A stretch of DNA of 64,000 bases from Aquisphaera giovannonii (GCF_008087625.1 NZ_CP042997.1:7130001-7194000); one strand, 5' to 3'; positions 53,301 through 62,884 are shown, numbered from the stretch's first letter. Notes: generated by a model from the sequence alone, not told the origin. Translations and numbers: made by a program.

Positions 53301-54359
53301 ATGCGATCGATGAGACTGAAGGCGGCCGGGATCCTCTCCCTCGCCTCGCTGCTGGCCGGATGCGGCGGGGGCGACGAGGCCGGGAGCAGCGGCCCGGGGG
53401 GCGCAGGGGCGCCGCGCGGCACGGTCGAGGTGGACGGCTCCAGCACGGTCTTCCGGATCAGCCGGGCCGCGCAGGAGGCGTTCGAGTCGGTCAACCCGAA
53501 CACGACCGTGGTCGTGAACAACCACGGCACCGGCGGCGGCTTCGGGCGATACCTCCAGGGCGAGGTCGACATCGTCGACGCCTCGAGGGACGCCAAGCCG
53601 GATGAGGAATCGAAGGCGAAGGCGCAGGGCATCGATTGGACGCGTTTCACCGTCGGCAACGACGGGATCACGGTGGTGGTCAATCCCAAGAACACGTTCG
53701 TCCAGTCGCTGTCGGTCGAGCAGCTCAGGAAGCTCTGGCAGCCGGGATCGACCGTGAAGACGTGGAAGGACCTCGATCCGAACTGGCCCGACCGGCAGAT
53801 CCGGCTCTACTCGCCGGACAACGACTCGGGGACTTACGAATTCTTCGTCGAGGCGATCGTCGGCAAGCCCAAGGCGCCGGCAGCGGCCCCCGCGTCCGAT
53901 GGCCAGGCCAAGGCCGCGGCGTCCAAGGGGCAGGCCGCGACGCCCAAAGGCCAGCGCGACGACGTCCAGCAGAGTGCGGACGACAACACGCTCGTCAATG
54001 GCGTCTCGAACGACGAGGACGGCATCGGCTACTTCGGGTACGCCTACTACGCGGCGAACAAGGAGAGGCTGCGTCCCGTCGCCGTGCAGAACGGGCCGGA
54101 GGCGAAGCCGGTCCTCCCGAGCGCGGAGACGATCGCCGACAAGTCCTACAGGCCGCTGTCCCGTCCCCTCTTCATCTTCGTGAAGAACTCGGCGGCGAAG
54201 CGGCCGGAGGTCAAGCAGTTCCTCAACTTCTACCTCGACAACGTGAAGAAGCTGTCGGTGGACGGGGGCTACGACCCCCCGACCGATGACGACCTGAAGG
54301 CCAACCAGCAGGCCGCGGCCAGGCTCTACGGCGCCGCCGAGCCCGCGGCCAAGCCCTGA
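53301..54359 (+). CDS. pstS: phosphate-binding lipoprotein PstS
   Basis: 352-residue substrate-binding lipoprotein of the phosphate ABC importer. The lipoprotein signal (AAGILSLASLLAGC, C21) is followed by a short Gly/Ser linker and the PstS/PBP fold: EVDGSSTVFRISRAAQEAF contains the loop that contacts phosphate, and NHGTGGGFGRYLQGEVDIVD and SPDNDSGTYEFFVEAI supply the other binding residues. Between the two lobes is an Ala/Lys/Gln-rich insertion (about 195-225, PASDGQAKAAASKGQAATPK) not usual in PstS, probably a surface loop. ATG 53301 has GAGGAAG upstream. It is the first gene of pstSCAB, with the 94-nt gap to pstC as the only sizeable spacing in the operon. Confidence 0.95.
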   Translation: MRSMRLKAAGILSLASLLAGCGGGDEAGSSGPGGAGAPRGTVEVDGSSTVFRISRAAQEAFESVNPNTTVVVNNHGTGGGFGRYLQGEVDIVDASRDAKPDEESKAKAQGIDWTRFTVGNDGITVVVNPKNTFVQSLSVEQLRKLWQPGSTVKTWKDLDPNWPDRQIRLYSPDNDSGTYEFFVEAIVGKPKAPAAAPASDGQAKAAASKGQAATPKGQRDDVQQSADDNTLVNGVSNDEDGIGYFGYAYYAANKERLRPVAVQNGPEAKPVLPSAETIADKSYRPLSRPLFIFVKNSAAKRPEVKQFLNFYLDNVKKLSVDGGYDPPTDDDLKANQQAAARLYGAAEPAAKP

Positions 54360-54453
54360 ATCGCGGACGCCCCACCCAACGACGGCCGGCGCGGCCTGGG
54401 CGTATCCAGGCCGGCCGGCCCGCGGCTCCCGACGGAGCCGGAGCGACTCGACC

Positions 54454-55443
54454 GTGCCCATTGCCGAACGCGAAACCTCCCCGCCTCGCGACGACCCGCC
54501 GCCCGTCGCCATCCCGGCCGAGGACCACTGGGCGGGGCATTCGCCGCGCCAGGCGATCCTCGAATCCGCGATCTCGTTCCTCCTCGCTGCGGCCGCCCTG
54601 CTGACCGTGCTGACGACGGCCGGGATCATCCTGGTCCTGACCGTGCAGTCGGTCCAGTTCTTCGTCAATTCCCACGTGGGCATCCTCGAGTTCCTGCTCG
54701 GGGCCGAGCTGAAGCCAGAGGCCGATCCCCCGAAATTCGGGATCCTTCCGCTGGTGTGGGGCACGTTCGCGATCGCGCTCGGCTCCTCGTGCATCGCCCT
54801 GCCGATCGGGCTCCTGAGCGCGATCTACCTGAGCGAGTATGCTCCGCGGAGGCTGCGGAAGGTGCTCAAGCCGGCCCTGGAGCTGCTGGCGGGCATCCCG
54901 ACGATCGTCTACGGATATCTCGCCCTCCTGCTGATCACGCCGGTCATCAAGGCGGTGATGGCCCCCCTGGGGGTCCGCGTGCCTCAATTCAACGCGCTCT
55001 CGGCGTGCATCGTCGTGGGGATCATGATCATCCCGCTCGTCTCGTCGCTCAGCGAGGACGTGCTCTCGGCCGTGCCCAGGGGCCTCCGCGAGGCGGCCTA
55101 TGGGCTGGGGGCGACGAAGTTCGAGGTCTCCACCCGCGTGGTGCTCCCGGCCGCGCTCTCCGGCGTGGTGGCCTCGTTCATCCTGGCCATCAGCCGGGCC
55201 GTTGGCGAGACGATGGCCGTGGTCCTCGCCGCCGGCATGCTGCCGCAGATCACGCTCAGCCCGCTGGAATCCGTGGAGACCATGACGACCTACATCGTCC
55301 AGGTCATCAGCGGGGAGGCTTCCTACGGCTCCTCGAAGTACCTGTCCCTGTTCGCGGTCGGCCTGTCGCTGTTCATCATCACGCTGGTCCTGAACATCAT
55401 CTCGGGGCTGGTGCTGCGTCGTTACCGCGAGGTGTACCAATGA
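54454..55443 (+). CDS. pstC: phosphate ABC transporter permease PstC
   Basis: 329-residue inner-membrane permease with six helices. The N-terminal 40 residues are hydrophilic (cytoplasmic). A periplasmic loop follows helix 1, and the EAA-type loop that contacts the ATPase is visible in LREAAYGLGATKFEVSTRVV near residue 215. The region around SIYGYLALLL-like LAGIPTIVYGYLALLLIT is conserved between PstC and PstA. The start is GTG at 54454. The stop overlaps the pstA start as ATGA, so translation is coupled. It imports phosphate with PstS, PstA and PstB. Confidence 0.95.
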   Translation: MPIAERETSPPRDDPPPVAIPAEDHWAGHSPRQAILESAISFLLAAAALLTVLTTAGIILVLTVQSVQFFVNSHVGILEFLLGAELKPEADPPKFGILPLVWGTFAIALGSSCIALPIGLLSAIYLSEYAPRRLRKVLKPALELLAGIPTIVYGYLALLLITPVIKAVMAPLGVRVPQFNALSACIVVGIMIIPLVSSLSEDVLSAVPRGLREAAYGLGATKFEVSTRVVLPAALSGVVASFILAISRAVGETMAVVLAAGMLPQITLSPLESVETMTTYIVQVISGEASYGSSKYLSLFAVGLSLFIITLVLNIISGLVLRRYREVYQ

Positions 55444-56387
55444 GCAACCCCGCGGAGAGCCGATTCCGGCCGCACAGGTGGATGCGGAGCCTCGCCGGGC
55501 CGCTCTTCGGCGCCGCCTGCCTGCTGGCGACCTTCTCCGGCGTCGTGGTCCTCGTCGTCCTGCTGGCGTCGATCCTTCTGGCCGCCATCCAGGGGAAGCC
55601 GGACAACCCGTGGTACGCGATCGGCCCGAACCTGCGCGAGCTGTGGGGGCTGCTCTCGGCCCTGATCGTGAATCGCCAGTCGAGCAACCCGGCCCTGGCG
55701 GGGTTCCGGATCGGGATCGTCGGCAGCCTCTGGCTGCTGGGACTCGTCGCCCTGATCGGGATCCCCGTCGGGATCGCCGCGGGGGTCTACCTGGAGGAGT
55801 ATGCCCCGCCGGGCAGGCTCCGTCGGGTCGTCCAGACGAACATCGCCAACCTGGCCGGCGTCCCGTCGATCGTCTACGGCATCCTCGGGCTGGCCCTCTT
55901 CGTCCGCGGCATGGGATTCAGGCCGCTCGCCCTGGGCTCGTGCCTCCTGGCGGGCGCGTTGACGCTCGGGCTCCTCATCCTGCCGATCATCGTCATCACG
56001 ACCCAGGAGGCGATCCGCACGGTGCCGGTCTCGCTCCGCCAGGCGGCCCTGGCGCTGGGCGCCACTCGTTGGCAGATGGTGAGCGGCCACGTGCTCCCGG
56101 CGGCCCTGCCGGGCATCCTCACCGGCACCATCCTCGGCCTCTCGAGGGCCATCGGGGAGACCGCCCCGCTGCTCATGGTCGGGGCCGCCGGCGCCCTCCG
56201 CCGGCTGCCGACGGGCCCCCTGGACCGCTACTCGGCCCTCCCCGTCGAGATCTACAATTACGCGAAGGAGCCCGGGCGCGAGTTCCAGACGGTCGCCGCC
56301 GGAGGGATCGTCATCCTCGTCGTCCTCTTGCTCTCGATGAACGGGATCGCGATCCTGATCCGGGACCGATTCCGCCGTTACCAGTGA
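55440..56387 (+). CDS. pstA: phosphate ABC transporter permease PstA
   Basis: 315-residue permease, partner of PstC. It begins with the ATG that overlaps the pstC stop (ATGA). Six helices are seen; conserved landmarks are [19 protein letters not shown], the EAA loop [18 protein letters not shown] and [20 protein letters not shown] paired open frame beginning at 54756 continues upstream in frame but overlaps pstC and is not real. pstB follows after 34 nt. Confidence 0.95.
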   Translation: MSNPAESRFRPHRWMRSLAGPLFGAACLLATFSGVVVLVVLLASILLAAIQGKPDNPWYAIGPNLRELWGLLSALIVNRQSSNPALAGFRIGIVGSLWLLGLVALIGIPVGIAAGVYLEEYAPPGRLRRVVQTNIANLAGVPSIVYGILGLALFVRGMGFRPLALGSCLLAGALTLGLLILPIIVITTQEAIRTVPVSLRQAALALGATRWQMVSGHVLPAALPGILTGTILGLSRAIGETAPLLMVGAAGALRRLPTGPLDRYSALPVEIYNYAKEPGREFQTVAAGGIVILVVLLLSMNGIAILIRDRFRRYQ

Positions 56388-56421
56388 CCTCCGCATCCCC
56401 GATCCCAGCCGCGATGGACTC

Positions 56422-57294
56422 ATGAGCGTGACACAACCCGGCGTCGAGCGCGCCCCCTCGCCCGCACCGCAGGCCGCACCATCCGGACCGCGTGACACCG
56501 GCCCGGCCGACGACTCGGTGGCGCTGACCACCCGCCACCTCTCGGTGTGGTACGGCAGCGTGCTCGCGCTCAAGGACATCTCGATCAACATCCCGAAGAA
56601 CAAGATCACCGCGCTGATCGGGCCTTCCGGATGCGGCAAGAGCACCCTGCTACGCTGCTACAACCGGATGAACGACCTGATCCTCGGAGCCCGAATGGAC
56701 GGGGAGATCTGGTTCGACGGGGGCCTGATCTCCGCGCCGGGCACCGACTCGGTCGCGCTCCGCCGCCGCATCGGCATGGTCTTCCAGAAGCCCAACCCGT
56801 TCCCCAAGACGATCTACAACAACATCGCCTGGGGCGCGCGCATCAACGGCTTCCGCGGCGACATGGACGATCTCGTCGAGAAGTCGCTCCGCCGCGCGGC
56901 CCTCTGGGACGAGGTGAAGAACAAGCTCCACCGGTCCGGGCTGGACCTTTCCGGCGGCCAGCAGCAGCGGCTCTGCATCGCCAGGACGCTGGCCGTCGAG
57001 CCCGAGGTCATCCTGATGGATGAGCCCTGCTCGGCCCTGGACCCGATCAGCACGGCCCGCGTCGAGGACCTGATGGACGACCTGAAGGCCGACTACACGA
57101 TCGTCATCGTCACGCACAACATGCAGCAGGCCCGCCGCGTCAGCGACATGACCGCCTGCCTGATGCTCGACGAGGCGGCGTCCGCCGACGGCCACCGAAC
57201 GGGCATCCTCGCGGAGTTCAGCCCGACCGACCTCCTGTTCACCAATCCCAAGGACAAGCGGACCGAGGACTACATCACCGGCCGCATCGGCTGA
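56422..57294 (+). CDS. pstB: phosphate ABC transporter ATPase PstB
   Basis: 290-residue ATPase of the phosphate importer. Walker A GPSGCGKS (67-74), Q-loop ([13 protein letters not shown]), signature LSGGQ (176-180) and Walker B VILMDE (196-201) are all intact, and the switch His follows in [11 protein letters not shown]. The first 30 residues are Pro/Ala-rich and exceed the usual PstB length. It ends the operon: no phoU, phoR or phoB gene follows; instead the convergent membrane protein gene begins 20 nt after its stop. The regulatory phoU link must therefore be encoded elsewhere or be missing. Confidence 0.97.
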   Translation: MSVTQPGVERAPSPAPQAAPSGPRDTGPADDSVALTTRHLSVWYGSVLALKDISINIPKNKITALIGPSGCGKSTLLRCYNRMNDLILGARMDGEIWFDGGLISAPGTDSVALRRRIGMVFQKPNPFPKTIYNNIAWGARINGFRGDMDDLVEKSLRRAALWDEVKNKLHRSGLDLSGGQQQRLCIARTLAVEPEVILMDEPCSALDPISTARVEDLMDDLKADYTIVIVTHNMQQARRVSDMTACLMLDEAASADGHRTGILAEFSPTDLLFTNPKDKRTEDYITGRIG

Positions 57295-57314
57295 CGGACC
57301 GCGAAGCCGATGGC

Positions 57315-60125
57315 TCAGGGGGCGGGCGGCGCCTGCCCGGCATACGGCCGCACCGCCTCGGCGATGGCCCGGGCCGCATTGCGGGACAGCTCGTCCGGGG
57401 CACACCCGACGGCGGCCTCCGCCTGCGAGAGGGCCTGAGCGGCACGCCCGGCGTCCTGCTCGAGGACCGCAAGCCCGTAACGCGCCTCGAAGAGACGGGG
57501 GTCCGCGGCGACCGCGCGCTCGTAGCCGGCGCGGGCCGCATCGAGCTTCTCCTCGGCCAGGTCGGCCGCCGCGACCCTGGCCTCGCGCCGGGACCCGGAG
57601 GGGACCGCGACGGCGACCTGCCAGAGCCGGCGGGCCTCGGCCGGCTCCCCCAGGTGCAGTCGCATCGAGGCGATCCGATCGACGACCTCCCAAGGCGCCT
57701 TGTCCGCCGGGTAGGCCCGCTCGAGGACCTGACACGCGGTCTCCGCCCGGCCCTGGGCCAGCAGCGTGTTGACGATGCGTTCCAGGTCGCCCACGTTCTT
57801 CCACTGCGTCTCCGGGGCTCCGCCCAGCCCGCGGCGGACCTGGTCGCGCATCGGGCCAAGCTCGGCGAGCGTCGTCATCTGGGTCGGATTGATCGGGGAG
57901 AGGGACAGCAGGCGATCCAGGATCGGCAGCATGGCCTCGCCCATCTGGCGGTTCTCGTAGACTCGCAGCAGGCTGTAGAGGCCAGAGAAGTCCTCCGGCC
58001 CAACCTCGAGGGCTCGCCGGAGGGCGTAGGTGGCGCGGACCGCGGGCAGGTCGAGGACGGGGTCGAAATGGTGGCGGAAGCGCGCGACGGGGGGGCCCAT
58101 CGGCTCGCGGATCTCGACCTGGCCCATGGTCTTCCAGCCATCGAGCGAATCGGGCTCCGACGCCAGGAGACGCCTGGCCGCGTCGGTGGCGAGCCACCCC
58201 AGGGCGATGGAGGACGCACTCCGCCCCGCGAGTGCCATCTGGTAGTAGCGGCCAGCCCTGGCCAGCGCCTTCAGCTCGTCGGTCCCGTGCGGCTCGTTCT
58301 CCGCCCGCGGGTGGAAGTGGCGGGACCCGAAATCGACCACGCGGCCCTTCACGGCGTCCGAGTACGATTCGTGAACGTAGAGGGCGGCGATGGGGTCGAA
58401 CCGGACGCACTTCCAGCGGCGGCTCGCCAGGAGGGTCGATCCCTGGGCGGAGCTGAACTCGTGGTCCACGAGAAGGCTCGGCAGGCCAAGGCGTTCGAGC
58501 TGGGCCTCCCACCCCGGGCCGTCGGAAGCGATCCGATTGCCGAGCTGATTGTACTCGTCGAATAGCTCCGCCCCGGCGACCTCCAGCCGGGGATCGGTGT
58601 AGGCCAGCCGCCCCGCCCCGCCCGGGCGTTCTGGGCTGTTATAATATTCCAGGAGCGAGGCATGGCCGATGTGGAAGCCGAGGAATCGCGCCGGCATGCC
58701 GTCCTCGCCGGCGAGCTTCGCGGCCTCGTGGGGATACCAGAGCGGGGCCTCGCCCCAGCCGATCGTCCTGCCCTCGCCCAGGAGCTCGTAGAACCGCCCG
58801 CTCCCGACCGCGAGGAGCATGAGCAGCAGGGCGGCCAGTGTGAAGAGACGCGGCCTCAGCCCGGCCGCCTCCGCCTCGACGCGGGCAGTCTCGCGGGCGC
58901 GGCGTATCGCGGCGCCCCATTCGGCGAAGTTCCACGCGGTGATGGTGCCGGCGACGGCCGCGAACTGGTGGCTATTCCGCGTCGCCTGGAAGCTCAGGGC
59001 GGTGAACGCGACGAAGAGCATCAGCCGCAGGGGGCTCAGCCTCCAGCCGTCGGGCTCCGCGTCGCCCGGGGCGGCGGTCGCCTTCCTGGACGACGCCCGT
59101 TTCCTCTTCCCCTTCTTCTCCTCGACGGCAGCCGTACGGCCTGGCCGCCGGGAGAAGACCAGCCGCCCCAGGCTCCAGCCAAGCGGGATCAGGAAGCTCA
59201 GGACGCCGACGGCCGTCGTCCCGAGCTGGATCAGCAGCGGCACGCTCGTCAGGCCGTGACGCCTGATGAAGAGCGGGATCGGCGTCAGCTCGGCGATCCT
59301 CTCGGAGAACACGGGGCTGGCCATCGTGCGGGCCAGCTCCAGCGGATAGGTCGCGCCCCGCAGGCCGTAAGGGTTGACGAGGCAGGCCAGGAAGACCCCC
59401 GCGGCGGCCGGGCCGACGGTTTTCCACCATCGATGCGGATCGGGGGCGAGCGTCCGGCCCCGCAGCAGCGCGTCGATCAGGCCGAAGGCCAGGACGACCG
59501 GCCCCAGGACGAAAAGGCCGTGCGAATTCACCCAGGCGACCTGCACGAGCGGCAGCACCCAGGCCAGGATCGGGCGGCGGTCCCACCGGCAGACGATCGC
59601 CAGGTAGGCCGACAGGTAGAGCAAGCTCAGCGTCTCCGGCCGGACGTACATCCTCCCGGAGAGGACGACGAGCGCCGGGAGCCACGACAGGACCATCGCC
59701 CAGACCGGCCACGAACGTCGGCGGGCGGTGATCAGAAGGGCCACGGCCGCCGTGGTGATGAGGACCTTGGCGAGGATGAGGCCGGCCACGCCGCCCCGCT
59801 CGTTGACCCAGCTCATGCCGACCTGGAAGAGCCAGTGCAGGTCGATCCAGGCCTTGCCCTCGCGCGTGAACGTGTAGAAGTCCACGCGGGGGATGGAGCC
59901 CGTCCGGCGGATCAGGTCGCCGGTCCGCAGGTGCCAGTAGTTGTCCGCATCCTTGAGCGGGAAGACGCCGAGCAGGGCCGTGAGCGCGAGGAACAGGAGG
60001 ACGAGGCTGGCGTCGAGCAGCCGAAGGCCCCGCGTGGCGCCTTCGTTGTGCCCTCGGCGGCCCGCCGGGCGCTCCTTGGAAGTCGGGGGGCCGGGGCGGG
60101 GCTCGGGCACGCTGACCGACGTCAT
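57315..60125 (-). CDS. polytopic membrane protein with C-terminal TPR region
   Basis: 936-residue protein. About ten to twelve N-terminal hydrophobic helices follow a basic, Pro-rich cytoplasmic tail; between helices 1 and 2 lies the motif DADNYWHLRTGDLIRRTG, then IPRVDFYTFTREGKAWIDLH. This acidic first loop with a following W-x-x-x-x-L pattern is seen in GT-C-type glycosyltransferase-like proteins, so a lipid-linked sugar transferase is possible but unproved. The C-terminal 300 residues are soluble and TPR-like (ALRRALEVGPEDFSGLYSLL, then VYENRQMGEAMLPIL; ARAGYERAVAADPRLFEARY). I start at ATG 60125, which has CAGGAG nine bases upstream, rather than the ORF start at 60161. It is convergent with pstB. 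Confidence 0.75.
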   Translation of the reverse strand: MTSVSVPEPRPGPPTSKERPAGRRGHNEGATRGLRLLDASLVLLFLALTALLGVFPLKDADNYWHLRTGDLIRRTGSIPRVDFYTFTREGKAWIDLHWLFQVGMSWVNERGGVAGLILAKVLITTAAVALLITARRRSWPVWAMVLSWLPALVVLSGRMYVRPETLSLLYLSAYLAIVCRWDRRPILAWVLPLVQVAWVNSHGLFVLGPVVLAFGLIDALLRGRTLAPDPHRWWKTVGPAAAGVFLACLVNPYGLRGATYPLELARTMASPVFSERIAELTPIPLFIRRHGLTSVPLLIQLGTTAVGVLSFLIPLGWSLGRLVFSRRPGRTAAVEEKKGKRKRASSRKATAAPGDAEPDGWRLSPLRLMLFVAFTALSFQATRNSHQFAAVAGTITAWNFAEWGAAIRRARETARVEAEAAGLRPRLFTLAALLLMLLAVGSGRFYELLGEGRTIGWGEAPLWYPHEAAKLAGEDGMPARFLGFHIGHASLLEYYNSPERPGGAGRLAYTDPRLEVAGAELFDEYNQLGNRIASDGPGWEAQLERLGLPSLLVDHEFSSAQGSTLLASRRWKCVRFDPIAALYVHESYSDAVKGRVVDFGSRHFHPRAENEPHGTDELKALARAGRYYQMALAGRSASSIALGWLATDAARRLLASEPDSLDGWKTMGQVEIREPMGPPVARFRHHFDPVLDLPAVRATYALRRALEVGPEDFSGLYSLLRVYENRQMGEAMLPILDRLLSLSPINPTQMTTLAELGPMRDQVRRGLGGAPETQWKNVGDLERIVNTLLAQGRAETACQVLERAYPADKAPWEVVDRIASMRLHLGEPAEARRLWQVAVAVPSGSRREARVAAADLAEEKLDAARAGYERAVAADPRLFEARYGLAVLEQDAGRAAQALSQAEAAVGCAPDELSRNAARAIAEAVRPYAGQAPPAP

Positions 60126-60331
60126 CGTTGCGGACTCCTGCGGGCCGGCGACTCGGATCAAGGCCTGCGAGCCGGCCGCCTCCCGGACGAGTTTACCGCC
60201 CCGGATCGTCCGGGGTCGAGCCGACTCGCCGACCGTTGCAACCCCGCCGCGGGGCTGCTACCGTTCATGGTCCGCCCGCTCCCGCGGTCGGGAAGCGCAC
60301 TCCATCGCAACACACCCACGAGGAGGATCCC

Positions 60332-60877
60332 ATGCGTCGTCACGTCCCGAAGCTCGCGGCCTGCCTGGCGATCGGCCTGGCCGCGGCGGTCGCGCCAGGC
60401 CGTGCGTCCGCGGACGACCTGAAGGTCGGGGACAAGGCCCCGAACTTCTCGCTCAAGGGCTCGGATGGGAAGACTTACGACCTCGCCGACTTCCGCGGCA
60501 AGTCCGCGGTCGTCCTCGCCTGGTTCCCGAAGGCCTTCACCGGCGGCTGCACCGCGGAGTGCAAGTCGCTGCGCGAGAACGGCGAGGCGATCCGCAAGTA
60601 TGACGTCGCCTACTTCACCGCCAGCGTGGACGACGCCGAGACGAATAAGAAATTCAGCGAGTCGCTCGGCCTCGACTACCCGATCCTGAGCGACCCGACC
60701 AAGGAGACCGCCCGGAATTACGGCGTCGTCCACGAGGGGCGTCAGGTCCCCGAGCGCTGGACGTTCTACATCGACAAGGAGGGAGTCATCCGGGCCATCG
60801 ACAAGTCGGTCAAGCCGGCCAATGCCGCCGCCGACGTCGCCGCCAAGCTGAAGGAGCTGGGCGTCGCCTCCCGGTGA
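60332..60877 (+). CDS. exported peroxiredoxin (AhpC/TSA family)
   Basis: 181-residue exported thiol peroxidase. A signal peptide (LAACLAIGLAAAVAPGRASA) precedes the thioredoxin-like core: VGDKAPNFSLKGSDGKTYDL, and the peroxidatic cysteine C73 in FPKAFTGGCTAEC with C77 a potential resolving partner. The Thr/Pro environment (normally TPGC) reads TGGC, a mild variation. The C-terminal part (VPERWTFYIDKEGVIRAIDK) is typical. AGGAGG lies seven bases before the ATG. It would reduce peroxides outside the cytoplasm. It diverges from the large membrane/TPR gene, about 206 nt between starts. Confidence 0.94.
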   Translation: MRRHVPKLAACLAIGLAAAVAPGRASADDLKVGDKAPNFSLKGSDGKTYDLADFRGKSAVVLAWFPKAFTGGCTAECKSLRENGEAIRKYDVAYFTASVDDAETNKKFSESLGLDYPILSDPTKETARNYGVVHEGRQVPERWTFYIDKEGVIRAIDKSVKPANAAADVAAKLKELGVASR

Positions 60878-60900
60878 TCCGTCGGCCCGCTGGGCCGGCC

Positions 60901-61422
60901 TCAGACGGGCCGCCGCGACTCGTCCCCGTCGGCCCGCTGGAGCAGGGCCCAGCGGTGCTTGAGCTCCCCGAGGATCTTCCAGAAGAGGCGGCTATGCATC
61001 CGGCCGGGCACCCGCCCGCAGGCCCTGGCCGCGAACGACGACGGCTCGGTGTACTCCAGGTGATGGGCCAGCTCGTGGAGGAACGTGTCGAACAGCTCCT
61101 CGAGCGGCCTCAGCCCCAGCTCGCGGTCCCGGACGTAGACCCGCACCAGGGCCCTCGACTTGTAATAGCCGCCGAGCACCCGGGTGGTGGGCCGCGGATT
61201 GATGTCCAGGTCGTAGCCCACGCGGCAGCGATGGATCTTCTCGAAGCGGTAGCGGAACAGCGGGCCGAGTGCCGAGATGGGGGGCACGTACCGGCCCGTG
61301 TACGTGCCGGGGATGCCCCCCGGCCTGGGCAGCGGGCCGGGCAGTGCCCCGCGCGGGTCCAGGATGTCGCGATCGCGCTCCTCGGAACGCCGCTGCGGCA
61401 TGGCGTGGGATGGGTCGTCCAT
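60901..61422 (-). CDS. SprT-like zinc metalloprotein
   Basis: 173-residue soluble protein with a HExxH motif (H116-E-L-A-H120-H) and a following conserved EYTEP region, the core of SprT-like metallopeptidases. The zinc-ribbon cysteines of Spartan are absent, so it is a minimal form. The Arg/Pro-rich first 40 residues look disordered. The frame continues open to 62097, but I choose ATG 61422 because upstream sequence overlaps the surE region without domain resemblance; MPQRR at 61401 is an alternative. Its substrate is unknown; SprT-like enzymes in other organisms cleave DNA-protein crosslinks, but this is not implied here. It converges with the peroxiredoxin gene, 23 nt away. Confidence 0.85.
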   Translation of the reverse strand: MDDPSHAMPQRRSEERDRDILDPRGALPGPLPRPGGIPGTYTGRYVPPISALGPLFRYRFEKIHRCRVGYDLDINPRPTTRVLGGYYKSRALVRVYVRDRELGLRPLEELFDTFLHELAHHLEYTEPSSFAARACGRVPGRMHSRLFWKILGELKHRWALLQRADGDESRRPV

Positions 61423-61599
61423 CGATCGTCGCGTCGTCGAAAGGGAGAGGAATCCTGAGCCGTCGCAAGGGCCGCTGGGGGAACGGGTGGGCCCCGTTGC
61501 GATGCCGCCGTGGGTGGCGGGTCGGCCTCGTGCCGTCGGCTGAAATCTACCATCTTCACCGTCCGATCGCCACAGCGTCTCGCCGCGAGGAATAGCCAG

Positions 61600-62304
61600 T
61601 TGGAGAGCCTGTTCGTCCTGACCAACGACGACGGAGTCGACGCCCCGGGCATGGCCGCGCTCCGTCGGGCGGTGGAAGGCCTGGGGCCCGCCGCCGTGAT
61701 CGCCCCGCGCGGGGCGGCCTCCGGCTGCGGCCATCAGGTGACCACGCACCAGCCCATCGCCTTCTCCCGCCGCGACGACGGGGCGATCGCGGTCTTCGGC
61801 ACCCCCGCGGATTGCGTCCGCCTGGCGGTGGCCGGGCTCGCCCCGCGGGTGCGATGCGTCCTCTCGGGGATCAATGCCGGCGGCAACCTCGGGACCGACG
61901 TCTACATCTCCGGGACGGTGGCCGCCGCACGCGAGGCCGCCATCCGCGGCCTGCCGGCGATCGCCGTCTCGCACTACATCGCCCGCGGCCGCGTCATCGA
62001 CTGGGAACGGGCCGCCGCCTGGGCCGCCCCCGTGATCCGCGACCTGCTGGCGCGCCCATCGGCACCCGGCACCTACTGGAACGTGAACCTGCCGCACCCC
62101 GAGCCGGGCGGCGTTTTCCCCGGAGTCTGCGAGTGCCCCCTGGATCCCTCCCCCCTGCCCCTCGCGTATGAGTTCGACGGCGACACCGCCCTCTACGCCG
62201 GGAACTACCAGGCCCGCGCCCGGATCCCCGGCGGGGACGTCGACGTCTGCTTCGGAGGCCGTATCGCCGTCAGCTTGCTGGCCGTCGGGCCCGGGGGCTC
62301 GTGA
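61600..62304 (+). CDS. surE: SurE 5'/3'-nucleotidase
   Basis: 234-residue metal-dependent nucleotidase. The family signature TNDDGVDAPG lies at the N-terminus (metal ligands D10 and D11), with the phosphate-binding regions SGCGHQVTTHQPIAF and SGINAGGNLGTDVYISGTVA, the latter containing the conserved Asn. It removes phosphate from nucleoside monophosphates and is linked to stationary-phase survival in other bacteria. No ATG fits; I use TTG at 61600, which has AGGA eight bases upstream and puts TNDDG where it belongs. An upstream ORF reading from 61510 adds a non-homologous leader. It diverges from the SprT-like gene. Confidence 0.92.
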   Translation: MESLFVLTNDDGVDAPGMAALRRAVEGLGPAAVIAPRGAASGCGHQVTTHQPIAFSRRDDGAIAVFGTPADCVRLAVAGLAPRVRCVLSGINAGGNLGTDVYISGTVAAAREAAIRGLPAIAVSHYIARGRVIDWERAAAWAAPVIRDLLARPSAPGTYWNVNLPHPEPGGVFPGVCECPLDPSPLPLAYEFDGDTALYAGNYQARARIPGGDVDVCFGGRIAVSLLAVGPGGS

Positions 62305-62361
62305 AGGGCCGAATGCAACGATTGGACGCCATGGAAAATCGCTCCTGCGATTGGCCGTTTA

Positions 62362-62390
62362 TTGACAGTCATGTGGTCGAGAGATAATCA
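62362..62390 (+). promoter_or_regulatory. possible sigma-70-type promoter
   Basis: TTGACA (62362-62367) is followed by GATAAT (62383-62388, 15-bp spacer) or TAATCA (62385-62390, 17-bp spacer) in the only A/T-rich patch of this region. A second TTGACA lies 27 bp further. It would drive the small secreted protein gene at 62441. Confidence 0.35.
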
Positions 62391-62440
62391 TCGTTGACAT
62401 TATCCGGTCCCCTTCCCCATTGGGTCTTCGAACTGCCGGC

Positions 62441-62884
62441 ATGACCCCGCGGCCCTCCCAACGCCTGGCCTCGCCCACGAGGCTGACGCTCCTCGCGTCG
62501 GTCTTGCTGTTCGCCGCCGCGTCCGATCCCGCATACGCCGGCTGCGGCCGTCGCACGGGGATGAACCCGGCGGACCGCCACCATGCGGGCTTGCTGGGGA
62601 TGACGGAGCTGGAGTTGGCCTCCTCGCGGATGGAGGACCAAGGACAGGGCCACGACGGGCCGCCCGGCGGCGGTGCCCCGTGCTCGGGCCCCGGATGCTC
62701 GGAAGGTCGCGGGCGGGATGTACCCCCGATCGCCCCTCGCCTCCACCTGCCGGAAGACGGCTGCCTCGGCCTCGACGGGGATCAGCCGCCGGCCCAGACC
62801 GGGGGCCGCTTCGTCGACTCGGAGACTTCCTGCCTGGCCATTCACCTCGCGAACACGCTCGAGCGGCCCCCCCGCCCCGCGTGA
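62441..62884 (+). CDS. small exported cysteine-bearing protein
   Basis: 147-residue predicted exported protein, family not recognised. A clear signal peptide (LTLLASVLLFAAASDPAYAG) ends before a first cysteine. The mature part is polar and Gly/Pro-rich, with a central GGAPCSGPGCSEG cluster (CxxxxC) and a later DSETSCLAIHL segment, so disulfides or metal binding are possible. Short proteins with a similar leader and PCSGPxCS cluster are common in planctomycetes to my knowledge, but no function is known. No strong ribosome-binding site precedes ATG 62441; an in-frame TTG at 62420 is an alternative. Confidence 0.6.
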   Translation: MTPRPSQRLASPTRLTLLASVLLFAAASDPAYAGCGRRTGMNPADRHHAGLLGMTELELASSRMEDQGQGHDGPPGGGAPCSGPGCSEGRGRDVPPIAPRLHLPEDGCLGLDGDQPPAQTGGRFVDSETSCLAIHLANTLERPPRPA

